A stretch of 64,000 nt of DNA from Lunularia cruciata (Eukaryota > Streptophyta > Marchantiopsida > Lunulariales > Lunulariaceae), in assembly GCA_948567375.1 (NCBI GenBank), contig OX419757.1:36952001-37016000 (forward strand), given 5' to 3'. Shown one piece after another: positions 12,001-24,819 of the stretch. The notes under the pieces were generated by a model. It saw only the letters and a list, made by a program, of their open reading frames with translations, was not told the origin of the DNA and made no database searches. Position 1 is the first letter of the stretch, and every line of letters starts with the position of its first letter. A program made the position numbers and the translations under genes.

Positions 12001-15000
12001 CTTCCATATTACCTCCAGGGAACCATTTACTCTTTCGACTCAGCAGATGCTCCTACATGACCTTGCTGGTTTCTGCATAAGTTCAAGTTTTTCCTTACTT
12101 CTTTCTGTAACCACATTTAAGCGGCACTTTTGGGAGCAACCGAGTTTGCCTTAGCACTTATGAGCTTTTGAACAGAAATCGATTTGAGGGGTACTGGCAT
12201 TCGCAGCTGCTTCGGCACTGGGTTAGGCACTGATGAAGTCGTTAATACTTTCGTGAAGGCTTACTATGACCGCCTGTCTGCTTCATTTAGTGTTTAGTGT
12301 TTTAGGATCCGTGTTCATAGAGCATTCTGCGATATACATAGATCCAGTCCTCTCACTTCGAATTATTATGTCTTTACTTCGGCTTACATTCGTTTTGGAC
12401 ATTTCATCTACGTCTCATATGCATTTAATGAGTTCCGGATCTCCCGCTCCTCGAACGGCTTCTGTCCTCCTATCTCCAATATCATGTTTATGGTCACTTA
12501 TGATAGAAACTCGGTTTACTGGACAGAAACTCGGTATGAGGGGTACTGACATTCGCTCAGCTATCTCGGCACTACGTTTGGCACTGATGAAGTCGTACGT
12601 GCTTTCAAGGAGGCATACTATGACCGCCTTCTGCTTCCTTGAGCTGCTTTTAGTGTTCTAGGACTGATGTGATATACGCACATGTTGCGATATATATTCT
12701 ATCCAGTATCTCGAACGGCTTCTGTCCTCATTTCTCTGTATCCCGTGTACTTCCCCCGTTCTCTGAGCGATTTCATACTCTCGGTCTGCCTGACTCGACT
12801 GTCGATTTCATGGCTTCCACACTATTCCCGACTTAAGATTAACTTAATCTTTCTCGTCGTTTCCCCGGGAGCTTTTCTTCTCTGCATGCACTTTTTATCT
12901 GTTACCGTTTATTAGGAACGGCTTGTGTCCTCATTTCTCTATATCCAGTATACTCTATCTATCCAGTAACGCTTCGCTCTACTTCCCCCATTCTCAGAGC
13001 GATTTCATACTCTCGGTTTGCCTGACTCGACTGTCGATTTCATGGCTTCTACACAATTCCCGACTTCAGATAAACTTAATATTTCTCGTCCTGCTCGTTA
13101 GGTCGTCGTTTCCCCGTCGAGCTTTTTTCTCTACATGGGCTGTTTATCTGTTACCGTTTATTCAATGCATGCTACTGGTATACAAGTGTTGCTCTTTAAT
13201 TGTTTCTAGATGGCATTTACTTCTGCTTACATTCGATCAGTTGTCTCCATTTAATCTCCTTCCCCGGTTTTCTACTTATTTCGTCTTGCACATTTTTTGT
13301 ATACATCACATATCATGCATCTTATTTGCATTCAATGGGTTCTGGATCCCCCGTTCAAGGAACGGCTTCTGTCCTCACTTCTCAATATCATGTTTATATT
13401 TCATATCATGCTTATATCTCATCTACATTCCATATGCACCCCCGTTCTCCGAACGGCTTCTGTCCTCACTTCTCAATGCCATGTTTATATTTCATATCAT
13501 GCTTATATCTCATCTACATTCCATATGCACCCCCGTTCTCCGAACGGCTTCTGTCCTTACTTCTCAATATCATGTTTATATTTCATATCATGCTTATATC
13601 TCATCTACATTCCATATGCACCCCCGTTCTCCGAACGGCTTCGCTCTCATTTCTCCATATCCAGTCCTCTCACATTGCGCTACACTCCACCCATCCTGTA
13701 CTAAAATTTTGTCTTTTGCTCCTGGCTCGATGTTTCTCTGTTTGATGGTCCTCCCCTGCTGTCAATTTCAGATGGTTAATCTGTTGTGTCTTGGTTCTTA
13801 TTCCATGATGTATACTAGTTCTCTGCAGATGCTACTTAAGAAATGTATCAATTGCGTTCTTACTTCTGCTTATCTTCGTAATGTTAGATTCATTTACATT
13901 GCATTTCCTTAGATTCAATTCAATTTGAGTTGCAAACGGTCATGCATGCATCTCATTTGCACGTTCCATACTTAGTGGGTTCTGGATCCCCCGTTTTTCG
14001 TACGGCTTCTGCACCCATTTCTCAAATATGTGTACTCAACTCTAGATCTGCATGACATATCTCTGGGTCACCTGGTCCGTAAATAACGAATGATGACAAT
14101 GATGAGAATGTTCGGTTCCTGAAATGAGAAGCCGAGCGCCTTCCACTTGTGGAAACCTTTGTGCATGATAGTACAACAAATTTGTGCCCCTGGACGTATT
14201 TCCCAGGATAAATATTTATCTGTCGTGCGCTAAGAAGGTCGACGGGAGTCCTGCACTCCACTTGTACCGTCAAAGTACATTGCCAGCCTCTAGGCCACTT
14301 AATCTTCGATTTTGATCATTCTTGTGTCATTGCTGAATAAAATTTTGCTGTGTTGTCAGGCCAAAGAACGGCTCATGTCTGACTTAAGGAAAGAGCTCAG
14401 AGTTCCTGATGAGCAACATCGAGAGCTCTTAGGAAGAGTTGCGGGTGACGATGCGCTTCGTCAAATCAGGTTGGCGTTTGTAAAAGCACTTACTTTTAAA
14501 TTGAAGGAAGGAACATGGAAATATCAAAAGTGAAACAGCCATGGAAATATCATCCTTTAAGTAACTTTCTACATCGACCCTGCGTGTTGTGTTTGCTAGC
14601 TTCTGGTTTAGAGTGCGGTTGGATCCTTAGTGGTTCAGAAGTATGAAGCATATTTCTCACTAGAATTGTTTCTGCAACTTGTTCAGATGTGGATCTGTGG
14701 TGGATAAATTTGTCATGCGATTTCTAATCTCAGACATTTGGATAAACAGGGAAATGAGACCTGATGAATCTGGTCCGCAACCCACTGTACCACCTCCTGT
14801 TCCAGTCTTACTCGATCCCTCGCCAAGTCCAGCTGTCTCACAATCTCGGAAAAAGCAAAAAATAGCTCATGTAGCTCAAGTGCCGACCCCTTTGCCCCCA
14901 CCGCCACCACCGCCGTTGCTGAAGCCTGCTCCAAACGCAGCTCATGCCTTACCTTCCCCAGCTCCCTCGAAGAGAGGTGTACCTGTTGGGCCTAGAGGCA

Positions 15001-17986
15001 AGAAAAGCAAGGGGGTAAGACTCGGTACTATCAACTAATACATTGCTACCATCTCTCACCAAATACGACTTTGTGTGTGTGAATTTCTAGTTGAGTTGTT
15101 TATTTCCATGGCTGTTGAAGCTATGTACAAGGAGCCGATTTGTTTTTGCATCACTTTTCCAGTCACGAGCATATTGCAGTCCTCTCTTATGGAGAAATCT
15201 ACTATTCACCTTTCTGATCTCTTTTAGGGTCGTCAGCCGCCTGTGGTTGCAGCCAGCACACCTAAAGCACCTGTCGGAGGTCCAGCTTCAGGCAGAAATT
15301 CAAATCTAGGAAGAGGACCTGCTCCAGTAAGAGCAGGTGCCGGTTCAGAGACACCGTCCGATTCTTACTTAGGGAAGAGAGTGAAGACACGGTGGCCTGA
15401 TGATAACACATTCTATGAGGCAGTAATTACAGATTATGATCCAGAGAAGGTACAATTTCCCATCGTGCAGGACTGAAGCTTAAGGGTTTCGCTGTAGATG
15501 CATTTACAACTGAGCTCAACATGAAGCATTTCAGCCAACCTCGTTGAGTTTTTTCCACAGACCACCTCCCTACTTCTTTACTTGGAAGTACTTGATGATT
15601 TGGGTGAAGGGTTTGTAGAAATGCATGAATGAGGCGTGTAAGATGTGGTTATTGCTGTGCACAGGGTAAGCATGCACTTGTGTATGACATGGGTACTCCT
15701 CAAGAGACATGGGAGTGGGTGAACCTGAAGGAGGTAATCTTTTTGTACTTTTTCGGGCTTGGCTCCCTCACCCTTGACTTAGGACTGTGTCGTTGGAAGA
15801 TACTGCGTAAGCTCGGCGAGTTGGTATGTCTTAAAATACACGTACTACTTGCCAAATCGATCCATGCCTATTCAAACAAGGATATGGCCTTTTCTGTGGA
15901 CTGCAAAGACGTGAAGCCGGACAAACTTCGAGAGGAATACCCAATGAAAAAATAGTGTCTGGGCATGTCACAACCACAGAATATCCAATGAAGTAGACCC
16001 TGGGCATAAGCATAATTCGGGGGAGCAGTGATACCGATTTCGGAAGTTTCAGAGGTTGTGCATCAATCAGTTGCATGGTGTTCAAGAAAAGATAGTTGAT
16101 TTATAGGAGTTGTAGGATAATTGAGAAATTTTGCTGAGGGTTGGCTATATGGGAAATTACCTGCAGATGTCGAAAGGTGATATGAAATGGGTTGAAGGCC
16201 CACCTATATCTCTTATTAACAAGCCCTCAGGACCGCCAGCTTCTGTTGGTCGTGGTGCTGGACGCGGTATGAAGAGGGGAGGTAGTGCTAGGGGTGGTTC
16301 GGTTGCCGGGGTTGGGAGGGCACGAGGTAGTGCAAGAGGTCAACCACCTTCTGCTGCTACCGCAGTTGTGCCGGTCGCCCAGACAAGGTCTTGGAGGGGT
16401 GCTTCTGGTAATGAAAATGGGCTGGAGAGGAAGGGGAGCAGAACACTCCAAATTCCTGTCATTGACCCTTTACTTAAAGAGGTACCGTAAACTTCAAGCA
16501 TTCTTCTGTATCCTACTTTCTGTTATTTTAAAGAGAATCAGATCTCCGCTGGAGCTTGTTCTATTGTGCATGTAGCATCGACCGTTGTGTTTTGATAAGA
16601 GTTGCCAGCTCCTACTTAACTTACCTAATTGCCGTTTTGCCAGGCCGAAAATCTTGATGAAATTGTGGACATCGAGAAACTGGAGACCATGAAGCGGAAA
16701 GCTAAGGTATGTTCTTCCAGAGGCGACATATGCCGAGGACTTCATATAAGAATTTAAATCTTTTATGATAGACAGGTAGACTCACAGGATTTCTGCCTAC
16801 CTGATTGACGATAAGTAACAAAATTGGCCCAATTTAAAATCAACACTCGGTCTGTATCCCGGAGCTCCTATTATCCTTGAGCATTGGGGGCTCAGCCACC
16901 TTTAGGCAAGGGAATGTGTAGTTCTGTCGGTCACGTGAACGAGCAACTGATGCTTGTGTTTCTTGTGTTTTATGCTCGACAATATGAGTGAAGGCACAAG
17001 AGGAAGCTCTTCGCGTTGCTTTGGCGGAGCTCGGTGAGTCTTCAGAAGAGGCTGAAAGTGGTGAGAACCCAGTTTCCGGCTTTGCGGTCCAATGAATTCG
17101 AGGAGAGTTGGGTGTGGTTAATTCTTGTTTCTGTGTTCTTGTAAAGTTAGTGTGGATGATTGGATCGTAAAATGAGTTTATATTGAAATAAGTTCATTCG
17201 GAAATCTTATTACGATTTATGAGGCTGTTGATTTCCTGTTCTTCTGTGCTTCATTCTCTGTTTCGAATGTTCCTAGACATCTTTCTGTTGCTCTTACTTT
17301 AGTCCCCATCATAACTTTATATAGACCGTTCAACATGTTGAGGGCTACTTGTGCATTGGATCGGGGCATTGCTTTCTATCTTCCACTTACCATGACGCAT
17401 TACTGGAAAGACCAAAAACCATGGCTCACTAGTCAGAACCTTGCACGTCGTTTCCTTTCCCTGTTCCTTTCGTGATTCGTCACTTCATCAGTACTCAATG
17501 TCCATTCCCAGTTTGTTGCAGCAGTTCTCTGAATGTATTCTGCTCCAATCTACCTCCGTGGGAGCCGTACTTTTGACTTGTTCAACTCGTAATCTCTGTT
17601 TCCTCCGCCCTATAAGCTGTTCAAATCCAGCAGGAAAGTTCATCTTGGTGTTTTGTGCTGGAAGCCGGTACAGATTCTACGGTTCTTAGTAGTCTTCTTC
17701 ACGCGCGTAACCAAGCCTTAGTGTTAGCTGATGACCTTTGTAATTTACAGACGATGGAGCTCACGGTCCGTCATCGCACACACGGTCAGTCGACAGGGAG
17801 AGAGTTCACAGGAGTCGGCAAGATAGCAGAGACCCGAGAGAGGATACAGACGAAGAGGAAGATACAGCGGGTGATGGAAGGGGCGAGGGATCTGACGGAG
17901 AACCAGTGGTTGGTGAAGGTGGTGGTGCTTCCGATGGTGAGCATCATTTGGCAGAAGAAGGGGAGGACGACGATGAAGATGGGTAA
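9087..17986 (+). CDS. EML: EMSY-LIKE (EML) chromatin protein: ENT domain plus Agenet/Tudor-like domain
   Basis: Ten coding exons joined by GT-AG introns give 527 codons: 9087-9117, 10966-11171, 14360-14469, 14750-15014, 15228-15449, 15665-15733, 16167-16481, 16644-16706, 16994-17060 and 17751-17986. All junction phases agree. The N-terminus has the [14 protein letters not shown] signature of plant EML proteins. An ENT domain follows (about 50-116, with [17 protein letters not shown]), then a Pro-rich linker (117-204). An Agenet/Tudor-like fold (about 251-301) contains [19 protein letters not shown] and [10 protein letters not shown]. After an Arg/Gly-rich segment comes a predicted helical segment (about 400-450) and an acidic tail ending DDDEDG. 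Plant EMLs are nuclear proteins with roles in immunity and seed development; Tudor-type folds bind methylated histones. The exact target here is inference. Introns 1 (1848 bp) and 2 (3188 bp) are unusually long. Confidence 0.93.
12175..12627 (+). repeat. Diverged direct duplication inside EML intron 2
   Basis: A block of about 100 bp at 12175-12272 recurs at about 12521-12627. Both copies share GAGGGGTACTG.CATTCGC, GGCACTGATGAAGTCGT and CATACTATGACCGCCT-like segments. They are diverged but co-linear. This is intron sequence, so open frames across it are not genes. Confidence 0.8.
12700..13165 (+). repeat. Tandem duplication of about 220-250 bp in EML intron 2
   Basis: The segment at about 12700-12915 is repeated at 12916-13165. 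Shared stretches include GCGATTTCATACTCTCGG, GACTCGACTGTCGATTTCA and TATCTGTTACCGTTTA. The second copy carries a small insertion near 13100. Each copy begins with the GAACGGCTT.TGTCCTC motif that also marks the 91-bp array downstream. Confidence 0.85.
13351..13714 (+). repeat. 91-bp minisatellite in EML intron 2
   Basis: The anchor CCGTTC occurs at 13351, 13442, 13533 and 13624, an exact 91-bp period with very few mismatches between units. The first and last units are partly degenerate. The core GAACGGCTTCTGTCC also appears singly at about 12456, 12710, 12915 and 13999 (degenerate), so the array seems to have grown from a dispersed intronic repeat. Long open frames in this interval arise from the repeat period and are not genes. 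Confidence 0.93.
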
Positions 17987-19537
17987 AATTGCTGGTCTGT
18001 AGTTCGCACGAAGTTGTTACTTCCCCTTCTCATCTTGTGCCTAATGGATTGACATATGGATCCGGCAAGGGGCTTCTTGCGCTGTATTCCATATCTACAT
18101 AGTGACATATCGTAAGGCTTGCGCGGTTAAGTTGGAGTGAAGGCTGGTGGGTAATGAACAAGGGGGAATGGGGTGAGGAATCTCCTCTCCTTGATTCAGC
18201 TGCTTTAAGGGCTCAATCCTGCTACTCTGAAACCATGCAAACTAACCCTGTGTGCCGCATTTGTGGACCCCTTCAAGGTCTTTGCAAGAAACTATTTGGG
18301 AATTCCATGGATAGGACAATATTGAGCTGGTGTCAGCGTCCCTGCAACTGATCAGGCTTTCCTTGATGGTGCTTTCATCAGCATTAGAGTTGGGGGGTTG
18401 ATATATTCCTGATAATAGTCAGTCAGCAGTAGGTCTGGTAAACGATTTCCCACAGGTAAAGTCACAATGTGTTGTGTATTCTGGAACTGCGATGGCTTCA
18501 CTAACATCGCCCCTTGTAAATGTTTTTGAGACGCACTCTATTTTTGAGATTGCACTGATCCGGGCGCTGCTCTACGATGCTTGTGGTGAACCACCTGCAA
18601 CATGTACAGTAAGTTCCTATCTCAAAGATCACTCTGTCGTAGTTTCAACCTTACGTTCACCAGCCCAGAGGGAGTTTCCGTCGATCATGCTGAACTCTGA
18701 AAACGGCTCCTGCAGTGTACAGTATAAGGACCACATACAGGGAGTGAAATTGTCGAAGTTTTGACATGTGCCTCATCATCACTTAGAAGCTGTCAAGGAG
18801 CTCCATCTGCCCGGGAATTGTGCTCTGCAACTCCTTCAGGCTAGTCGCAGCTATGTACTGGGGGTCCATAGGTTAAGGTCCATAGGTTAAGGTTTCTGAG
18901 ATCGCTTCCTCATTTTTATCGAGGGAAGATTTAGTATTTGCTCATCTATGTGGAGCTAGAGTTGACATGCCAAGCATCCTGGCTCTATTATAGGTTGCAG
19001 CAACCTCATTGTTTTCGTTTGTGACAGAAATTTGTCACACGATGAAATTAGGGTTCGGAGAGAATTTCACATTGTCCTCCTGGATGAGACAGGCGCATCC
19101 TGACGAATGGTACCGTTAATGGCTTTTGTCTGTGGATACATGCAAATCATAAATTGCGATGAATATCGCGTCGAGCGCAGCCGCATTGACACGTGGAGTC
19201 GTTTTTCCTAAACCTTCATACACGAACGTGCAACATCACGTAAAATATATACATCTTGAAAAATTTACAAAATCTCGTACGAAGAGTTTTATAAAATCAG
19301 GTAGCTACATTAATCGGCTGGTCAAGAGTCGGATGCTTAAGGAGAAAAATCTCCGCGCACTGCTCATCGCATCTACACATATGCGCCATCACATTAAATA
19401 TGACGGAACCTAGTCGCCTATCCTCATCCTCGGCAAACCTAGTGATCCAGCGACGAGATAAATTTCCCAGAAATATCACAATCTTCAAAAGCTTGGAACA
19501 AATGAGGGCCGCCCCAAACCCTAAGTAGGGACACAAA
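17987..19537. other. Intergenic stretch between convergent EML and BLOS1 genes
   Basis: The EML stop is at 17986 and the BLOS1 stop on the opposite strand at 19538, so the 1.55 kb between them should hold both 3' UTRs and polyadenylation signals. Short open frames (18154-18351, 18474-18764, 19159-19413) show no recognisable domain. A 15-bp direct repeat lies at about 18867-18893. Confidence 0.55.
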
Positions 19538-20085
19538 TCATGTAGGTTTTCCTTGTAAAACATAACTCAACGCCTTGCCGACACTTGCGCAATCATATTC
19601 CATCACTTTAATCCAGTTCTCAAAATCGCCAATTTCCTGAACCGATTTCCGAAGTAATATGTCAGGTATCTCAACTCTTTCGAGACACAATACCCGCTAA
19701 GAACGTCTAAACACCTCACACAGCCTGCAATGTGAGATTACCTTCATAGCTCAATCAAACTTGTGTTAGTCACTGAGTAGTGGCTTAGTACCCGCTAAGA
19801 ACGTCTAAATACCTCATTCAGCCTGGAAAATGAAGTTACCTTCAAAGCTGAATCAAAATTGTGGAAGATAGTTAGCCACTGGGTAGTGGTATGTGTAAAT
19901 CGTTGGACGGTTGAAGCCAAAGCACGTGCCTCCAACTCAATCCTTTTCTCGTTGATAAACGATTCTTGGACCCCTCCATTCACGCTGTCCACCAAGAGCC
20001 CAGAGACGTCTGTTGCTGCTGTCAAGGCATCCTTCCTCGATTTCTCTACTCCCATGTCCAGATTTGACAAGTAATTACGTTCCAT
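19538..20085 (-). CDS. BLOS1: BLOC-1 subunit 1 (BLOS1/GCN5L1 family), two 3'-most exons
   Basis: Two minus-strand exons are clear: about 20085-19840 and 19636-19538 (stop), split by a 203-bp GT-AG intron in phase 0. The translated core contains LLVDSVNGGVQESFINEKR and TQWLTIFHNFDSALK, followed across the intron by EIGDFENWIKVMEYDC. This order and spacing match plant BLOS1. The family acts in endosome-to-vacuole or lysosome trafficking in BLOC-type complexes. Plant BLOS1 usually has a longer N-terminus, so at least one upstream exon is expected right of 20085. I could not find it, and Met at 20085 may be internal to an exon. A CAG acceptor lies 16-17 bases upstream of that Met. The last exon encodes a short C-terminal tail (QGKPT). 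Confidence 0.83.
19691..19890 (-). repeat. Tandem duplication of BLOS1 exon end plus splice donor
   Basis: Copy B (19789-19890) contains the last about 50 coding bases of the upstream BLOS1 exon, its GT donor (19838-19839) and following intron. Copy A (19691-19788) repeats it head to tail inside the intron. On the gene strand copy A keeps the donor-like AAGGTAATC, but its exon part has an indel and an in-frame stop. Confidence 0.88.
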
Positions 20086-21878
20086 CTTTGGTAGAATAAC
20101 CTGTTATTGCAACCCTCATATTGACATCTACACCTACTGTGTTTCACTTACTTCCAATCCCATACGGTTCTCTGATAATTTCCTGATCAATTGGACGATC
20201 CCCAAACGTATATCGTGAGGTGGACCCATGGATAGAACAGCATAATGACAGAGCGTCAAGCTTGCAATAAGGAGAAAGGCCAACATATGAGTCGCTGATT
20301 ACAGGTCTAGACTGAGAATCCAGGGCTCCAACCAACGACAACAATACGTAAACTACACCTACTTCTCCAACATCACAAAAAACCATGTCTCCCTCTTCAG
20401 CCAGATGCAAATTTAGTGATGTATGAAAATTGAATGATACACCGGCTAACGCGGCTACAAAGCCCACGTTAGAGAGTAAGTAAAATAGACGACATAAATT
20501 CTGTTAGAGAGTGGACAATGAACGTACGAACGCTTCGATGTATGTGGAACACCCATTACGGTCACCAGCAAATATCGACAACTTTTGAAAGGAGCGCTCA
20601 ACATATCGTAACCAAGATGGGACAAACAAAGAGACACACATATAAGCACAACCACGAGCATGTTGAGCATGTTGAGCATATTGACAACTGGGTGACGTGG
20701 CCTCTCAAGCCGAATGAACCTTGACTGACTGACTTGGTAACAACTTCGAGAAAACCTTAGCACGGAAAGATTAGGATGGTGCAACGAACGTACAACTCAG
20801 AGAAAGCGTCCACTCAAGAAAATGATCCTGACGACCTGTGATGCCTACTCGAAGGAGGCAAATGCATACCCTTCAGCGATCGCATCGAAGCGTCGATTCT
20901 CTATTTTCGTTGATAGGAGAGAAGACTAACAGGTTTGGCAAAAGAGAGGCGAACAATCGAAAGCCAACAAACAAACATACCGAGTCGATTTGCGAGAATA
21001 ACATTCCGTTGAGAGTGCTGCTGCATCATCTGTGTGAACGACGCCTCCAAAGGCCCCGCCATATCTCTTCTCTTCTTCTACGAGCGTAGGGGGATTGATA
21101 CCAACGACTTCTTCGCAGGATTCAACGTATGAGGCCCGAAATGGAATTAAGCGCTGTTGGCTTGTCTAGCATATCGGCCTGCCTGCCAGAGATAATTAAT
21201 CTGCTTGTGCATCCATCCTCTGCTGCTGATTATTCAGCGGTCGGCTGCTGAAAGCGAGGAAGGACGATGAGACGAGTCGTGTGGAATGGAATAGAGATTC
21301 GACTGCCTTGCCATCTCATCTGTGACTTTTTCTCATAATATGACAGGACGCTAGTGTACAGGGAGTTGTACTTAACTCAACCATTGCAATATCTTTTACG
21401 TTTCTCTCCATTACCATAGCCTAATCAGTCCCACCTCTCGTTTCCACCCACCCACCGGTACTCTATGTACGCTATTGTCACAATCCCCTTCCCTTCCATG
21501 CTTTGCTGCCGAGCGCTTACACGGGGTCGGTATGTATTCCTGTTCAACCATCTATGATCCCATTCCGTAGCTGGCTGACAGAATTACTTGCTTCCACCAT
21601 CTCTGTCCATTCACGTCACCGAGGCAGGAAGGTTCAGTCGCCAATCCACGTACTCATGGAAGGAAAAACCAGGGCCAAGTTACATTCCAGTAACTGGACC
21701 CTGGCACGGCGAGTTTCGGCGGATACTCTGCTCTACTGAAGTTGGTGTGAAGGGCGAGACTTTTAAAAGTCTTAATGATAGCGTCCTCGAGGCATTGGGG
21801 TTTCATCGCCAAGTTTCACGTAACTCTAGAGGTGGAGGGGTGAAGTCAATAGAAAACAACGGGTAGCAAAATATCAAA
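20086..21878. other. BLOS1 upstream region; first exon(s) not located
   Basis: This region has gene-like composition, and the BLOS1 5' exon and promoter are expected here on the minus strand. Minus-strand open frames at 20144-20467 and 20455-20784 show good GTAAGT and TAG splice-like sites but no BLOS1 similarity I can recognise. Nothing else is supportable. Confidence 0.4.
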
Positions 21879-22043
21879 CAAGTTTGTATGGTTAGCAAAA
21901 TATCTTTTGGAACGGAATGGGTTTCAATACTAAAGTGTATGGGTGCATTAGAGGTTCGTACAAGTTTGTATGGGTAGCAAAATATCTTTTGGAAAAGAAT
22001 AGGTTTCAATACTAAAGTTGATGGGCTGCATTAGAGGTTTGCG
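21879..22043. repeat. 82-bp tandem duplication
   Basis: CAAGTTTGTATGG starts a unit at 21879 that recurs at 21961. Shared segments include AGCAAAATATCTTTTGGAA and GGTTTCAATACTAAAGT. The two units differ at about eight sites. Confidence 0.93.
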
Positions 22044-24819
22044 GGGTTGCATTAGAAGAAGGTTATGGCTGAATTATTCTAAGTTTCTGACAAAATACTT
22101 ATAACCTTTGGGGTATACCAAGTTTTGGGGATAAGGAGGTGGATGTGTAACCAACAGAACGAACATGTGAAAAAAATTCAAAACATTTCCCTCAAAGAAT
22201 ATGAAATATCACTTTTTCTGCCCAGGTTTGCTATTAACAAAGGTAAAAAAGAGTCAAGAGTATCACTATACCTTATGATATAGATACTCCATAATAGTAG
22301 TTACATGGGAAATCCTATTTTGCTATTGCAAATGATGATAGTGAGGACAATTGTAGCTTTGAGCTTTGGGGTGTAATGTTTACTCTATACCCAAGTTTAT
22401 AATAAATTTTGTGATAAAAACTTAATTTTTACATTGTGTGCATTCCAAATACACTTGGTGTTAATTTGTTATGCATTGGATATGCTAGAAAGTAACATAG
22501 TGTACATTGGTATAGAATGATGTTGGATGTTTGGAAATGCAATATGATGTGCGTTAATGTTTGCTTGGGGGTGAGTGTTGGTGTTTGCTGGTGAGTTTTG
22601 ACCATGTTGAGATGTATTGTGGTTTGTGTTGGTGTTTGCTAGGGTGTGTACTAATGGACAGTGAAAATTTTGGTATACATTGTCTGTAGATGGGGTTTGT
22701 GCTATAATGTACATTGGGGATTATATGAGTTTATGGTTTTTGTCCGAGTGTGTTCTGTGCTAAATCAAGGTTTAGTGAATTAGGATTTTTGTTTGGATGA
22801 GTGTTAGGTATAGGATCAGAGGTTTTGTTAGTGATCTATGAATCCAAACAATCTTAATAGGTGTTGGATTTGAACTAAAATCATAAAATCAACAACTGAA
22901 GTAAAGAAAAATGAGGATATAGTAATTAAGCCATGAAATTGATAATTTATGAGAATTGATTAAAAAATTTAAAATTCTTTGAAAATAATTTTCTTTTATA
23001 GATCATGTTGTTACACACCTCATAATATTTTTGAGACTACTCTTGACTAATTGACTATTCTATAAATTGATTTATAGAATCATATGGAAGTTTGTAGGTG
23101 GCCAATCAAAACCCAAAAGAAAGACTCCTCCATCTAGCGATATGTATTGCGTGCACATTCTCTTGACCTAGAGAATTCTATGTAACAATCAACCATAAAA
23201 TACCCCATCATTCTCAAGGCTAAATTTTACATTTTTGACAAATCTTCCGGTTTGTTCCTACCCAAGAACATTGGATCATGATACTTCTATTACAACTTGA
23301 TCTTCTTATTCTTTATGCTTCTAAATATTAAAGAATGAGATTACGCAAATATTGCATATTTTAGCTTCTACTTTATTTGACAATTTTCTTTATAAGGTCA
23401 TGATACATCAAGGCATCATGCAAGAACAAATGAAAAAGTCATGCAAGAACAAATTAACAAGTCATAATAGTATACTCTAGTTAGTAAATAATTCATTTGT
23501 GCTCATTTATACATTGCACTAAAACAACTTTGTTTTAGTGCAAGGTTGATGGAATTAGGGTTTTGTTGGCATGTGCATTTAGTTGTGCTTTGCTCTAAAA
23601 TCAAAATAAATTGACAATTAAGGTTTTTGTTCAAGTGTGCTTTTAGGTATACATTATGCTAAAATCAAACTACAATGATGATGAAAATCAAAATTCAACT
23701 ATCAAATCAAAATCAATTTATGCTATTATGTCTTGCATTCTGCAAAAGTCCAAGTTGTTTAAAAGAAACACCAAATGGAACAAATTTAGAATCAAGATTC
23801 AAAAAAATTTGATCAATGGTGATCAATTTGACCTTGTTATGTAGAGTGGTTACATGGCAAGCAATAATGCATCAATTGACTCTAGTATTATATGTATCTC
23901 TTTAGTGTTATCACCTATTCATATTAGGTCTATATATTGTTTGCTTGGGTAGGCATTGGATAGATTTACTTGTGGTTATAATGCATACACCATATGCAAG
24001 GGCATATTGCATCACATCTAGCATATAAAAATAGGTACACATGCATACAAGCATGTAGCATAATGCAAATGATCAAAAACAAAAGAAAAACCATAGTTAT
24101 CACCAAATTTTGCACATGAAATAACATCCAAAAAGCATTTTTATTTATTTTGATTATTGCAGATTCAAAACTACAACTAGATTCCAAGACATATTGAACT
24201 AATATTTTTCTAGTTTCTTCTCTATATAAGAAAATTTGGGACATGGTCTCTAACTTTGACTCTATTTCCTCTATAAAATCACCATCCTCCTCCAACTATA
24301 TATAGGATTTGTTCATTTAAAGATTTTGTGGAATATATACATACTAATCCATTTGAGCAAGTAAGATTTCTTGTTGTGTACTTGAGTTTGAGCCTTTAAT
24401 TCCCTTGGAGAATGCAATCGAAATTTTAAAATGCCTTTACAATGTTTGTTAAGGACTTGGGTATGTGCCATGCATTTTTGGAAAAGGTCCTTTCCCCAAT
24501 ATATAGCTTGCTTAGAAGAGTGCACAAGATGGGTCATTGGTGCATAAACTGAATTGCTAAGGAGATACTAATTTTGGTCAAAAGATTAGCAATATCCTTA
24601 CTAGCTTATGTTTGCTTAGATGGGAGATTTTTTGAGCTACATCATGTCATGACATGAGATGTGCATCCTTGAAAAACCCAAAATCCCATGAGCTAAGAGC
24701 CATCATCAATGAGTTTGAGCATGAGCTATCATAAATGAGTTGAAGCACAAAGCACAACAATCAAAACTTGACAAAGAAGACACTCAAATTCTCTTACCTC
24801 CAATGAAGTGTATTATCCT
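22044..24819. other. AT-rich intergenic DNA, no gene seen
   Basis: No coding or RNA gene is supported. There is a GT-rich tract at about 22560-22650, with a repeated GTGTTGGTGTTTGCT word, and a short imperfect repeat at about 23420-23465. The region ends at the ATCCT target duplication (24815-24819) of the nested transposon complex. Confidence 0.5.

Noticed and set aside
11485-12060. 191-codon hydrophobic open frame
   Set aside because: Pyrimidine-rich intron sequence gives Phe/Ser/Leu-rich translation; no start context or domain.
13351-13714. Possible CRISPR-like array
   Set aside because: Units are contiguous 91-bp tandem repeats without unique spacers, inside a plant intron.
12923-13912. 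329-codon plus-strand open frame
   Set aside because: It lies wholly in EML intron 2 across a 91-bp tandem array; all three frames are open there because of the repeat composition, and no domain is visible.
19159-19413. 84-codon plus-strand open frame as a gene
   Set aside because: It lies in the expected BLOS1 3' UTR interval, has no recognisable domain and no splice or promoter support.
20144-20467. Minus-strand frame as BLOS1 exon 1
   Set aside because: It has a good donor-like end but no similarity to the BLOS1 N-terminus, and the implied intron would be only about 50 bases.
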